This document shows, piece after piece, positions 10,673 to 20,300 of a stretch of DNA of 35,885 bases (its first letter is position 1; each line of letters opens with the position of its first letter). The translations under genes were made by a program, and so were the position numbers. This DNA comes from Fuerstiella sp. (GTDB lineage: Bacteria > Planctomycetota > Planctomycetia > Planctomycetales > Planctomycetaceae), in assembly GCA_022447185.1 (NCBI GenBank), contig JAKVAY010000009.1:1-35885 (forward strand), in the 5' to 3' direction. The notes below the pieces were generated by a model. The model was not told the DNA's origin and did no database searches. It saw only the letters and a list, made by a program, of their open reading frames with translations.

Positions 10673-12015
10673 TAAATCAGCTCACTGATCGGCGTGGGAT
10701 CGCTGACAAGATGGACTGGCCGACCTTCCGGTGTGTACAGAATCTGTCCCGGATCGATCCCCATTTTGTGATAAACCGTCGATATCAGATTCTCGGGTGA
10801 GAGGACGCGGTCAAGCGCCGCATAACCCTTGCGGTCGGTTGAACCAACAACGGTTCCGCCCGGTGTGCCCCCACCAGCCATAAGAACAGACATTGCGTTC
10901 GCCCAGTGATCACGTCCCGGCGCGCTGGTACCTGACAACGTCGAGATTCTTGGCGTGCGACCGAACTCACCCATCGCCATGACAAGCGTTGTGTCCAGAA
11001 GTCCTCGTTCTTTGAGGTCCTGGATGAGAGTTGCAACAGAGTTGTCCCAGTCTGGCAAACGTTTACCGAGAGCACCAAAGAGGTTTCTGTGACTGTCCCA
11101 TCCACCATCATATATGGTGATAAAGGGAACGCCGGCCTCCACCAGTCGACGAGCGAGCAGGCAGCGCTGGCCGAATTCATTGCGACCGTAACGTTCGCGC
11201 ATCGAGCTGGATTCCTTCGAGATGTCGAAGGCCTGTTGAGCGTCCGGAGACGTGACCAGGCTGTATCCCTGTTCCTGATACTCGTCAAACGCTGCCACGG
11301 GATCCCCCGCTACCTCTGAGTTGAGTCGAACCAGTTTGTCGATTTTCGCCCGCAGATCAGTTCGTCGATCAAATCGGTTAACTGCCAGGTCACGCGGCAG
11401 GGCCACATCTCGCACTTTGAATTTTTCGGCGTTCGGATTATCCGGAACAACAAATGGAGCATATTTTGCTCCAAGAAAATTGGGACCGCCGGATCGTGAC
11501 ATACGTGGCGTGGTGAAGTACGGAGGCAAACCGTTGTCTTTGCCTCGTTCTTTGGCAATGACGGAACCCATACTCGGGTGAAAGCTGACGAATGCGCCGC
11601 AGCCAACCGGAATTCGAGTTGGCGCCCCGGTCATCATATAGTGGTTACCCGCACCGTGATTTCCATGGCTGTGTCGAATCGATCGAATCATAGCGCAGTC
11701 GTCCAGGCCTGCAGCCAGCCTGACCATATGCTCTGAATACAAAACGCCGGGAATTGATGTCTTTGCATATCCGAACTCTCCACGAAACTCCGATGGAGCA
11801 TCGGGCTTCGGATCGAACGTTTCAAAGTGAGTTGGTCCGCCGTCCATCCAGATCAGGATCACTCGTTCCGCAGTCGGTTTCGGTCCCGCAGACACCCCAG
11901 CCGATTCGCCCCGGACACGCAGAGTGTTGACCAGGCTGCCCCCAAACAGTCCTCCAATGCCAAACTGAAGACAGTCTCGACGGGTGGTACCTTCGCAGTT
12001 TTTCCGGAGTGTCAT
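10672..12015 (-). CDS. DUF1501 protein (Tat-exported, alkaline-phosphatase/sulfatase-fold-like)
   Basis: 447 residues from the ATG at 12015, chosen for its strong GGAAGGA ribosome-binding site about 8 bases upstream and for the twin-arginine signal it exposes (TTRRDCLQFGIGGLFGGSL). Family landmarks: VILIWMDGGPTHFETFDPKPDAP, the SIRHSHGNHGAGNHYMMTG block, LARRLVEAGVPFITIYDGGWDSHRN, and VMAMGEFGRTPRI near the C-terminus. DUF1501 is greatly expanded in planctomycetes and usually sits beside a DUF1549/DUF1553 gene, as here; its substrate is unknown. The 3' end overlaps the PPC gene by one base. The DUF1549 gene lies 295 bp upstream on the same strand. Confidence 0.93.
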   Translation of the reverse strand: MTLRKNCEGTTRRDCLQFGIGGLFGGSLVNTLRVRGESAGVSAGPKPTAERVILIWMDGGPTHFETFDPKPDAPSEFRGEFGYAKTSIPGVLYSEHMVRLAAGLDDCAMIRSIRHSHGNHGAGNHYMMTGAPTRIPVGCGAFVSFHPSMGSVIAKERGKDNGLPPYFTTPRMSRSGGPNFLGAKYAPFVVPDNPNAEKFKVRDVALPRDLAVNRFDRRTDLRAKIDKLVRLNSEVAGDPVAAFDEYQEQGYSLVTSPDAQQAFDISKESSSMRERYGRNEFGQRCLLARRLVEAGVPFITIYDGGWDSHRNLFGALGKRLPDWDNSVATLIQDLKERGLLDTTLVMAMGEFGRTPRISTLSGTSAPGRDHWANAMSVLMAGGGTPGGTVVGSTDRKGYAALDRVLSPENLISTVYHKMGIDPGQILYTPEGRPVHLVSDPTPISELI

Positions 12016-12310
12016 GTTAAAATCCTTCCGTTGGCCGCGGTGCAGCACCCTGCAGTGAGTCTGCTATGTCCTGCAACAAGGTCACAGCAACAAGGTGGCG
12101 ACCTTAAGAACGTTACGACATTAAGTGTATTGCCCTGTGCCGCAAAACACCACATCTGTAAGACCAACGCGACAGAAAACTAACTGAGACGGCCCAGCCA
12201 GGGCAACGATCTCTCATGATCCCCCGAAAGCCGTTTCCGGTTGTCGCCACCTCTGTTCGTAAAACCCTCCTGAACCGTGACCGCCGGCGCAATCCGAAAT
12301 GTTAAGGCCT

Positions 12311-14503
12311 TTAGTTTTGAAAAACGAATTCCGCCGTGTTGATCATTGCCCACATCAGGTCTTCGATTGACTGGCGTCGATCAGCATTTTCTTCACTGAG
12401 CACACTGGTCACCAACTCCGTCTCTTCGGGAGTTGGACTGCGTGCATAGATCATTCTGTACAATGTTCCAGCCAGTTCTGATGGATCCGATTCGGAAGCT
12501 GCTAAACGCGCCGCTTTGCCTTCGTCATTCCGGATATCCCGGAACATCTGTTCCGAGTTCATCAGATGCAGAGTCTGCACGACTGCCGATTCTTTTGTCC
12601 GTTCACAAGGCGGATCCTGATTGGGATCCGGACGTCCAAACGTATCCAGGAATAGTGATGTCGTGCGGTGCGTCCAGATCTGCTTTGCCTTGGTTCCAGG
12701 CGGCATTGCGTCAAATGACCGAGCAACACCGGAGACGTCAACGAATGCATCGAGCAATACTTCAGCGCGAAGCCGATGCCGATAGTGACGCGAATAATTA
12801 CGTGTGTCGGCTACGTTGCGATCGTTTGGCAAAGAATCCAGCTGATACGCGTATGACGCTGTAATTGTCCTGATGAGTTCCGTCAGTGAAAATCCGGTGT
12901 TGCGGAAGTGCTCACCGAGAGCATCCAGCAGGGGCTGATTCGTCGCCGGATTTGTCGCTCGGAAGTCATCAACCGGTTCGACCAGACCTCGCCCCATCAG
13001 ATCGGCCCAGATGCGATTTGCCATCACCTGGGCGAACAGATGATTATCCGGTGACGTCATCCATTCCGCAAGAACCTCACGAGGATCAACAGTGTTCGCC
13101 GTGACTGCTGCTTCGCCGAACAGAGGCTTTGGTGCCATGATCTTTTCAGTGACCGGATGCGACACACTTCCACTTTTGCCTGCGAAGATAAATTCTTCTG
13201 ATCCGGAAATTGGCGCGGAGATCCCTGATCCTTTGCGTCCCAGTCGTCCAAAGTAGGCAGCAAAGCCAAAGAAATCATCCTGGCTCCATTTTTCAAACGG
13301 ATGGTGATGACACTTGCAGCATTCAAGCCGTACTCCCACAAAAAGTTGACTGACCAGTGTCGTAATTTCATCAGGTGACCGTCGATCGCGAAAAAGTGTG
13401 ACCGCTCCGTTCCGCCACGTTCCACCCCGAGCCGTAATCAGTTCTCGAACGAACTGATCCCACGGCATCCGCTGATGGAAGCGTTCTCTTATCCACCGGT
13501 CATAGCTCATGACCGTCTTGATCCCAACGTGGTAAGGATTAGGTCTCAACAGGTCCATCCATTTATTAGCCCAGTGGTCAGCAAAATCGGGTTCGAGCAC
13601 CAACCGATCCACCAGTTTTCGACGTTTGTCCATGGACGGATCTTCGAGAAACGTCTGGACTTCCAGCGGTGTTGGAATCCGGCCACAAATGTCGGTGGTC
13701 GCTCGCCGCAGGAAAACGTGGTCCTCACAAACCCGGGACGGTGTGATATTGAGCTGCTGCAGTCGTTGCCACACCAGTTCATCAATGAAGTTATTAACCG
13801 GCAGTCGCACGTATTCTCCCGCCGGAACTGCCTCCGGTCGGGGAATAATAACGTTGCACGTCGCAATTCTTCCCTGAAAGCGCGCCATAATGGCTGTGCT
13901 TCCGGTGATGGAACCGGCCGTGATCTGACCGTATTCTGTGACGGACGCAATTGGAGCCTCGTTCGACTGAAAAACAGTGAGAAACGTAACATCACGAGCG
14001 CTGCCATCATCGTAGTGCGCGATCGTCTTCAGCGGTTGTTGCTGCTCGTATTGGAGAACGACAGAATCCGGTGTGAGGCTGAACGACGTCAATGTGGGTG
14101 CTTCATCAACGCGACGTGCCACTCCCTGACGAATCCACTGCAGGATCATTTCGTATTCTGAGCTGTCGGCTTTGAGCCGAATTCCGCCACCGTGCGGCAC
14201 CTGGCCGGTTGGTTTCAACAGCAGAAGGCTCCTTTTAGGTGCACCTGGAAAAATACGCCGACCACGAGCTTCCCTGGTAATTGCTTCGTGGTCAAAGTCG
14301 GAATCAAAACCAAGCAGAGAAAGCTGAAAGCCACCCTGACCGCGTGCCTTCCCGTGACAGGCACCCTGGTTGCACCCGCGTCGAGTCAAAATCGGCTGGA
14401 GATCGTTGTCAAAATCAATCTTGACCGGTTCCGTCGCCTGAACATACGCAACAGTGATCAGCAGCACAAAATGGGACAGTATTTGATGAAGTTGCACAGG
14501 CAT
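12311..14503 (-). CDS. DUF1549/DUF1553 planctomycete cytochrome-type secreted protein
   Basis: 730 residues from the ATG at 14503, which begins a signal peptide (MPVQLHQILSHFVLLITVAYVQA). An in-frame ATG at 14623 would put about 40 non-signal residues in front. The N-terminal domain carries GCNQGACHG: Cys44, Cys49, His50, i.e. a CX4CH heme-type motif, one of the planctomycete variants of CXXCH. A bacterial Ig-like (BIG2) segment follows (about residues 150-245). DUF1549 comes next (DELVWQRL..., FLRRATTDICGRIPTP, WANKWMDLLR, CCKCHHHPFEKWSQDDFFGFAAYF). DUF1553 follows (DPREVLAEWMTSPDNHLFAQVMANRIWADLMGRGLVEP...). The CxxCHxHP site may be a second metal or heme site. Exported redox or scaffold protein by family; the reaction is unknown. 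Partner of the DUF1501 and PPC genes downstream. Confidence 0.92.
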   Translation of the reverse strand: MPVQLHQILSHFVLLITVAYVQATEPVKIDFDNDLQPILTRRGCNQGACHGKARGQGGFQLSLLGFDSDFDHEAITREARGRRIFPGAPKRSLLLLKPTGQVPHGGGIRLKADSSEYEMILQWIRQGVARRVDEAPTLTSFSLTPDSVVLQYEQQQPLKTIAHYDDGSARDVTFLTVFQSNEAPIASVTEYGQITAGSITGSTAIMARFQGRIATCNVIIPRPEAVPAGEYVRLPVNNFIDELVWQRLQQLNITPSRVCEDHVFLRRATTDICGRIPTPLEVQTFLEDPSMDKRRKLVDRLVLEPDFADHWANKWMDLLRPNPYHVGIKTVMSYDRWIRERFHQRMPWDQFVRELITARGGTWRNGAVTLFRDRRSPDEITTLVSQLFVGVRLECCKCHHHPFEKWSQDDFFGFAAYFGRLGRKGSGISAPISGSEEFIFAGKSGSVSHPVTEKIMAPKPLFGEAAVTANTVDPREVLAEWMTSPDNHLFAQVMANRIWADLMGRGLVEPVDDFRATNPATNQPLLDALGEHFRNTGFSLTELIRTITASYAYQLDSLPNDRNVADTRNYSRHYRHRLRAEVLLDAFVDVSGVARSFDAMPPGTKAKQIWTHRTTSLFLDTFGRPDPNQDPPCERTKESAVVQTLHLMNSEQMFRDIRNDEGKAARLAASESDPSELAGTLYRMIYARSPTPEETELVTSVLSEENADRRQSIEDLMWAMINTAEFVFQN

Positions 14504-14652
14504 GGACAGCGTGCATGGAAAGGGGCGGAAAACGCTTGCCGAAAAACGGTATAAGCCTAACACACGGGCTACGAGATTACATCTGAAATGTGCGACTTGG
14601 TTGGCGTGAGCTATGCGGCTCAATCGGCCCGAACGTTAGGACTCTGTGAGCA

Positions 14653-15067
14653 ACGATTCACTGCATTTGCATGGTGCTCAACGATGCCAATATCAATCCA
14701 GAAGAAGTTGGCAATGTAAATAATGCGGATGCTGACAGAACCAATACCAGGGTCAACGCACGCATTCAAACCATGGCCATCAAAAATCGTTCAGGTGAAG
14801 ACGCTCAACAGGTACCGGCTTCCAGCATCAAGAGCAAGATGGGGCACCAGATTGCCACCGGCAGTGTCGAGGCGATCACATGCCTCATAACAAGAGCGAC
14901 AGAGTACTTCCTCCCGCCATTACCATGGCATATCAGATCCCGAATGTGATCTGGACTCTGTTCCCAACGAATCTCGTGAAATGCCACTGCGAAAGCTACG
15001 GTCCAATAGTTTCGGTTTTGGGGGTCAGAATGTCTCTTTGATCATTTCTGCATTTGCGGGGCGATGA
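14653..15067 (+). pseudogene. fabF: Decayed 3' fragment of a beta-ketoacyl-ACP synthase II (fabF-like) gene
   Basis: From about 14653 one frame reads VLNDANINPEEVG, then a QTMAIK block, SSIKSKMGH, GSVEAI and FLPP. These match in order the C-terminal third of FabF (ALxDAGINPEEIG, ETxAIK, SSTKSMTGH, GAVEAI, xPP). Near 14925-14935 the match jumps by one frame and continues as [20 protein letters not shown], then [18 protein letters not shown], up to a TGA at 15065-15067; this is the FabF C-terminus almost intact. The first ~270 residues of the enzyme, including the active-site Cys, are absent, and an in-frame stop lies at 14647-14649. The catalytic NAHGTST block is replaced by NNADADR, losing the His, while the KSxxGH Lys and His remain. 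Truncation, frameshift and catalytic loss together mean a dead gene. Confidence 0.85.
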
Positions 15068-15158
15068 ATTCCTTTGACCAACATGGATCTGTGTTGCAGG
15101 ATGTGAACGACTGGTAATGACTTACAGTTTACGGTTAAAAAAACAGGAGTGTCGTCTG

Positions 15159-15512
15159 ATGAGTGAAGCAACTCAGGAAAAACAAGCAGCAGAACAGCCG
15201 ACTCAGCCGACTCAGGAGATTGTGGTTGATGATTCAAACGTTCATGCCGGTTACGCCAACTTTTGTCGTGTTGCCAGCACACCCGAAGAGCTGATACTGG
15301 ATTTGGGTCTCAATCCCAATCCGTACGCCAAAGGCAAAGTAAAAGTGCAGGTAAGTCAGCGGATTATTATGAACCATTTTAGCGCAAAACGTCTTCTCAG
15401 TGCTGTTGCTACTGCGCTCAACCGCCACGAACAAACATTCGGCAAGCTTGAAACAGACGTTCGCAAACGGGTTCGCGCTCCCGAGACGGACCAATCGCCG
15501 AGCGAATCCTGA
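15159..15512 (+). CDS. DUF3467 family protein
   Basis: 117 residues from the ATG at 15159, with CAGGAGT about 10 bases upstream; a start 14 codons earlier is possible but lacks this site. The first ~30 residues are a low-complexity Q/E/T-rich segment ([14 protein letters not shown]). A DUF3467-type core follows: [28 protein letters not shown], then [34 protein letters not shown]. The 'YANF..V..TP.E..LDFG' and 'V.S...AK+L...L...L...E..FG' pattern is what identifies the family. No signal or membrane segment, so cytoplasmic. Function unknown. It sits directly downstream of the fabF remnant but shows no relation to it. Confidence 0.72.
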   Translation: MSEATQEKQAAEQPTQPTQEIVVDDSNVHAGYANFCRVASTPEELILDLGLNPNPYAKGKVKVQVSQRIIMNHFSAKRLLSAVATALNRHEQTFGKLETDVRKRVRAPETDQSPSES

Positions 15513-15881
15513 TCTGTTGATGACGAAACGACAAACTGAAGGAACAGCACATCGCGAAGCAGCAGTGCAAATGCAGCCTGAGTCTCCAGACTTCGGGAAC
15601 GCAGGTCGCTGTCTGAATTCCGACACGTCCGGCTTAGACACCTGCAAACGGAACTTCGTGTGATTCGCGGTCTCTTGTTGAAAGTACGAAACGGACTAAA
15701 CAACAATGGTAGAGACGAGGACATAAGAAAGTTGTGATGCATTTGATTCTGTCACACGATCGACGAAAATTGACGTTGCACAAGTAGGTCGGATACAACG
15801 GACTGGAACCGGGATTTCGCTGAATCGGCATCGCAGGTACACTTCATTCAACTTAGATTCAGATCGTTGCCTCCGGCATGG
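15513..15881 (+). other. Intergenic region upstream of the acyltransferase
   Basis: About 370 bases between the DUF3467 gene and the DUF374 acyltransferase. No credible coding frame is seen. It holds a candidate promoter at 15770-15799. No clear intrinsic terminator follows the DUF3467 stop. Confidence 0.45.
15770..15799 (+). promoter_or_regulatory. Candidate housekeeping-sigma promoter of the DUF374-SDR pair
   Basis: TTGACG (15770-15775, five of six -35 matches) and TACAAC (15794-15799, four of six -10 matches) are separated by 18 bases and lie about 80 bases before the acyltransferase start. The spacing and location fit, but the -10 match is modest and planctomycete promoters are poorly defined, so this is tentative. 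Confidence 0.35.
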
Positions 15882-16613
15882 ATGTCGCCCGTGAAGATCC
15901 GTAATCGAATTGTCCACAAAGCCATCGCCTGGAGTGCTGTGCTGCTGCTCCGAACTCTCTTCCTGACGGTGCGGACAGATATTCGCGTAGCCCAAAAAGG
16001 TGCCATGACCGACGCTCCTCCGGCGGGGACAATGCGTTACTGTTTCTGCCTGTGGCATGACATTATTCTTGCCGCCCTGTTCTGCCACAAAGCGCATTCG
16101 CTCTCAACCTTGATCAGTCGCCACGAAGACGGAACCTATCTGAGCGATCTGATCGAGATTCTGGGCATTCGGCCGATTCGAGGGTCAGCAAGTCGAGGTG
16201 GAGCTCAGGCGACGAAGCAGTTGCTGGAAATGCCCGATCAGCACATCTGTATTACACCCGACGGTCCACGCGGTCCACGTCACAAAATGAAGGATGGAAT
16301 TACATACATCTCAGCACGTACGGGGCGCCCGATTGTCGCTGTGACGGTGAAGGCAACGCGCTGCTGGAAAATCCCGGGCCGCTGGTCCGATATCATGATT
16401 CCCAAGCCATTCTCTAAAATCGTGGCAATCACCAGTGTGCCAATCGTGGTGAGGTCTGACCTGAGCCGAGAGCAGATTACTGACATGACGGCTCATGTTC
16501 AGGATGAAATGGATCGGCTGGACGCTTTGAGTGACCGGCTGGTCCGGGGCGATGAGTCTGTGGCGGATTTGGTCGTTTCCCAACGTCAGTGTGTAGAAAA
16601 GAAAGCTGCTTGA
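15882..16613 (+). CDS. DUF374 / lysophospholipid-acyltransferase-like protein
   Basis: 243 residues from the ATG at 15882; a TTG at 15867 would add five residues, and neither has a strong ribosome-binding site. A hydrophobic N-terminal segment ([19 protein letters not shown]) suggests membrane association. Family landmarks: [12 protein letters not shown] (the position of the acyltransferase HX4D-type box), [33 protein letters not shown], and [16 protein letters not shown] followed by [14 protein letters not shown]. This is the DUF374 branch of the LPLAT superfamily, expected to transfer acyl groups to a lipid or lipid A-like acceptor at the inner membrane. The SDR gene starts one base after its stop, so they are surely co-transcribed. 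Confidence 0.86.
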   Translation: MSPVKIRNRIVHKAIAWSAVLLLRTLFLTVRTDIRVAQKGAMTDAPPAGTMRYCFCLWHDIILAALFCHKAHSLSTLISRHEDGTYLSDLIEILGIRPIRGSASRGGAQATKQLLEMPDQHICITPDGPRGPRHKMKDGITYISARTGRPIVAVTVKATRCWKIPGRWSDIMIPKPFSKIVAITSVPIVVRSDLSREQITDMTAHVQDEMDRLDALSDRLVRGDESVADLVVSQRQCVEKKAA

Positions 16614-16614
16614 A

Positions 16615-17364
16615 ATGACTGAACAAAAAGTTGCCATCGTGACCGGAGCTGGAAGTGGCATCGGTCGGAGCACAGCGCTGGCACTTTGCCGGGAGGGTTA
16701 CGCCGTTGCCCTGGCGGGAAGAGGAGAGGACCGTTTGCGGAAAACCGAAGAACTGTGCGGAACTGCTCCAGTGCTGGTGGTGTCCACAGATGTGACCGTC
16801 GAAATTTCGGTACAGGAGCTGTTTGAACGGACCAGGGACGAGTTCGGACGCGTGGATGTGGTATTCAACAATGCAGGAATGGGTGCACCAGCCATCCCGC
16901 TGGAAGATCTCACTCAGGAACAGTGGCAACAGGTTGTCAACGTGAATCTGACTGGTTCTTTTTTATGCACACGCGAGGCGTTCCGGATGATGAAGTCCCA
17001 GGATCCTCAGGGTGGACGCATCATTAATAACGGATCAATTTCCGCGACAGCACCCAGACCGTTTTCGTCACCGTATACCGCCACCAAACACGCAATCACC
17101 GGCCTCACGAAATCCACGTCGCTCGACGGTCGGGCATACAATATCGCCTGCGGGCAGATTGACATTGGCAACGCAGCGACAGAAATGACCGCACGCATGG
17201 ATTCGGGTGTAATCCAGCCGAATGGAACGATGATGGTCGAACCTCGGATGGATGTCGAACACGTTGCACAGGCTGTGGTCTATATGGCAGGCCTGCCGCT
17301 GAACGCCAACGTACAGTTTATGACCGTGATGGCTACAAACATGCCACTCGTCGGTCGCGGCTGA
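16615..17364 (+). CDS. Short-chain dehydrogenase/reductase (SDR)
   Basis: 249 residues, standard for classical SDRs, starting one base after the acyltransferase stop. NAD(P)-binding TGAGSGIG at residues 10-17, then NNAG at 85-88. The catalytic set is Ser141, Tyr154 and Lys158 (YTATK). The closest general resemblance is to FabG-like and polyol-dehydrogenase-type reductases, but the substrate cannot be read from these motifs. Coupling to a DUF374 acyltransferase hints at lipid metabolism; this is inference. AGR at residues 34-36, after the second strand, leaves NADP preference possible. Confidence 0.9.
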   Translation: MTEQKVAIVTGAGSGIGRSTALALCREGYAVALAGRGEDRLRKTEELCGTAPVLVVSTDVTVEISVQELFERTRDEFGRVDVVFNNAGMGAPAIPLEDLTQEQWQQVVNVNLTGSFLCTREAFRMMKSQDPQGGRIINNGSISATAPRPFSSPYTATKHAITGLTKSTSLDGRAYNIACGQIDIGNAATEMTARMDSGVIQPNGTMMVEPRMDVEHVAQAVVYMAGLPLNANVQFMTVMATNMPLVGRG

Positions 17365-17384
17365 TGACATTGCAACACCGTCGG

Positions 17385-20300
17385 CTACGTTTCCACAGTC
17401 AGATTGTCGCGTATGGACACCTGCTGAGCACTGCGTACTGCTGCGACTGATGCCAACATGCCGGTCACAGCCACCGTGACAAGAGTGATACCAAGTGATT
17501 GCCAGGGCAAATCACCTCCTGTGCTGCGTAAATGTGGCAGCATCGCCAGCAATGCGGAGGTGGTTCCCAGCAGCATCCCCCAGAACAGCAGAACTGAGTT
17601 TTCGATCAGAATCAGACGGCAAATGCGAAATCCGGTAAACCCGATCGCTCGCAACATGGCAATTTCACCTCGCCGTTCCACCACGTTTCGGACCATCACG
17701 ACCGCCAGACCAAAAATTCCGACCAACAGACCCAAACCACCCAGCAACTGAAATGTTGCCAGGTAAGTGTTCTGCACCGCGAGGAATCCGGCCATACGAT
17801 CTCCGACTGACTCTGTATCCATTCCTGATGAATTCAGTCGACTCTCAAGCAGCACTGCCAACGCGTCTGCCTGTCCGGCAGAGTGAGTCTCTGCCAGGAA
17901 GTACTCGTATCCCGTCACCCCGGGATCCAGTTCCTGGAGGTTCGCACGTGTCATCACCAACACCCCCTGAAACAGACTGCCGTCCAGCATTCCTGCGACC
18001 TGCAACCCCGCGGTCGGATTCTGATCGTCGGGGAATGGAATCACATCACCGATGTTCTTCTTCAGACTGTATCTGAGTGTATTCATGTCACCGATCACCG
18101 GATACAGTGGCAGTTGCCCCGGCGAATCCGGCGAATCCGGCGAATCCTGAAGCAGAGTCCACGGATTCGCTCCGGGTGTGTCAGCAAATCGAAATCCCCC
18201 TCGCTCGATGAATCCATCCGATGCCCCCAGCAGTGTTGGCAGATGTGTTTGATACAGATTCACACAGCTGGCATCCTCCCCGGGACGAACCGCAAACGAA
18301 TAGATGGAAGAGACATCTTCGAGTCCTGCCTCCGCATAAGCGTCTTCAAGATTCACAGCAACGCGTCCTTCGGGTGAATTAATATCCTGCAGAATGGGTT
18401 GAGATGATTCTGCGACGAGTCGGAAACCACCGTTTCCCGATTCGATGTCCGGAGTTTCCGACTGTGGATTTCGTCGACCTGCAGCAACCGCCACAATCAG
18501 AAATGTTGCGCTGGCAATGAGTGCGGTCGTCATCAAACTTCGCCACGGACTGCGAGCTGCATTCGCCACTGCAAAACCGGACAGGTTCCGGACCATCCGT
18601 TCGTCGCCAGGCAACGCGATGGCCTGCAGTCTCTGACGCAACAACAACAGTCCCCCGATCAGACACGAGATACCGCCCACAAAGAAGGCCACCATATTCC
18701 ACGTCAGTCCACTGAAGGCCTCACCGCCGGGAAGCAGTCCACCCGCAGCAACAGCCGGTAAGAGGATTCCGGTCAGCAACGACACGACTGTGATCAGATC
18801 GATTCCACTCGATCGTCTGAAGCCTGGCCTTTCCGAAGTCATTCCGTTCAACAGCTGCCGGACAGACAAATGGCGCAGTCCTGCCACTGCGACCCGGACA
18901 ACTGCGGTAGCCAGCACCAACGAGATCAATGCCGCAGTCAGAAGTCGCAACAGGCGGATCTCGAGCTGAAGATCCTGCGTACCAATCGCTCCGATCCACC
19001 AGGTCGTGAGTCCATAAACCATGAGTTTTGCGAATCCGACAGCCAGGAAAGCTCCCAGCACTGCGCCAGCCAGGGCGACCAGCAGGCCCTCTCCCAGAAA
19101 GAACCATCGCACGGCCCCAGGCGGCAATCCAACAGAATGCAACAAACCCGCCTGACTCACACGCTGCTGAATTCCCAGCCGAAACATCAGCGAAGTAAGG
19201 ATGATGGCAGACAGGATCAGGAAAAAGCTGAATCCAGAAAAAAGCTGCGTGAAGTCATTTGCGCCGTTCGCGGCTCGCAGCCCCGACTCCAGCACAGCAG
19301 TTGGAGCCAGTCCGATTGCCGCCAGGTCACATTGAGACGGGATCAGCCTGGAAAGTTTGTCAGCTATAGTGCGAAGTCGGTCTGCCGGCAGCGGGTGTAT
19401 GTCTGCGGCAATTCGAATCGATGTCACCTGCCCGAATCGACTGCTCCAAAGCTTCTGGGCAGTTTCCAGTGAGACAAATGCCTTTGGTGTTGCTCGGTGT
19501 TCAGCCCACCATGCATCATCACGTGCTGTAATCCGATTCGTTTCCATTTCAAATGGCTGATTCCAGTCACTGAATGATTCCACGTCAGTGACGCCCGGGA
19601 TGGTGGGGGTCAGCCCCTGATCAATACTCACCGAATCGTCTGCGGAAAAGACATGATCAACTCTGAACGTCATTTTAATTTCAGGTCGTTCTCCGTGACT
19701 GCCGACTTCGTGCCAGCGGGCCGTAATCCAGTCTCCTGTTTCAACCTCCAGATCATCCCTGAGCCACTCGGACAAAATGATTCCATCTTCGGACAGTTCC
19801 TGACCACCAATCAGACCCAAAGGGGGATCAGCATCATGTGGCAGACCGGCCACAATCGCATACATTGAATATCGTTCATCCGGATGGTCGCGACCTTCGG
19901 CGGCGAACTCATTGATCAGATAAACCAAAGTTGAGGCAGTGTTCAATCCCAGTTGATCGGCCGTCATGGCTATGCTCTTCGCGACGGCCGGTTCAAGAAT
20001 CATTCGATCGGTTTCGACCGAAACATATCCACGGTCCGTATCGACCCGCACGCGTAACGCTAAGTCGGCCATCGTCACACTTTCACTGACTGCGTCGTGC
20101 AGTCGACCATCCGCTATCTCGGCAGCATTGCCGTGGATCAGCAACGTGTTGACCAAAGCAGGTTTCGCCGTCAGATTGCGCCGACTACGTTCTGTCGCCT
20201 GAATTTCCAGCCGTTCCTGCAGAGTGTGCAGAGACACGAATGCATTCTTTGCCAGCTGTTGTCCGGGGTTAAGTGTGAATCGCGAAGCGCCTGCTGTCTC

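Noticed and set aside
13475..14161. 228-codon plus-strand frame opposite the DUF1549/DUF1553 gene
   Set aside because: Its sequence is explained by the conserved DUF1549 protein on the minus strand; composition is that of an antisense shadow.
14671..14949. 92-codon plus-strand frame as an independent small protein
   Set aside because: It is the first half of the fabF remnant; the match continues in another frame after a frameshift, so it is a piece of a pseudogene.
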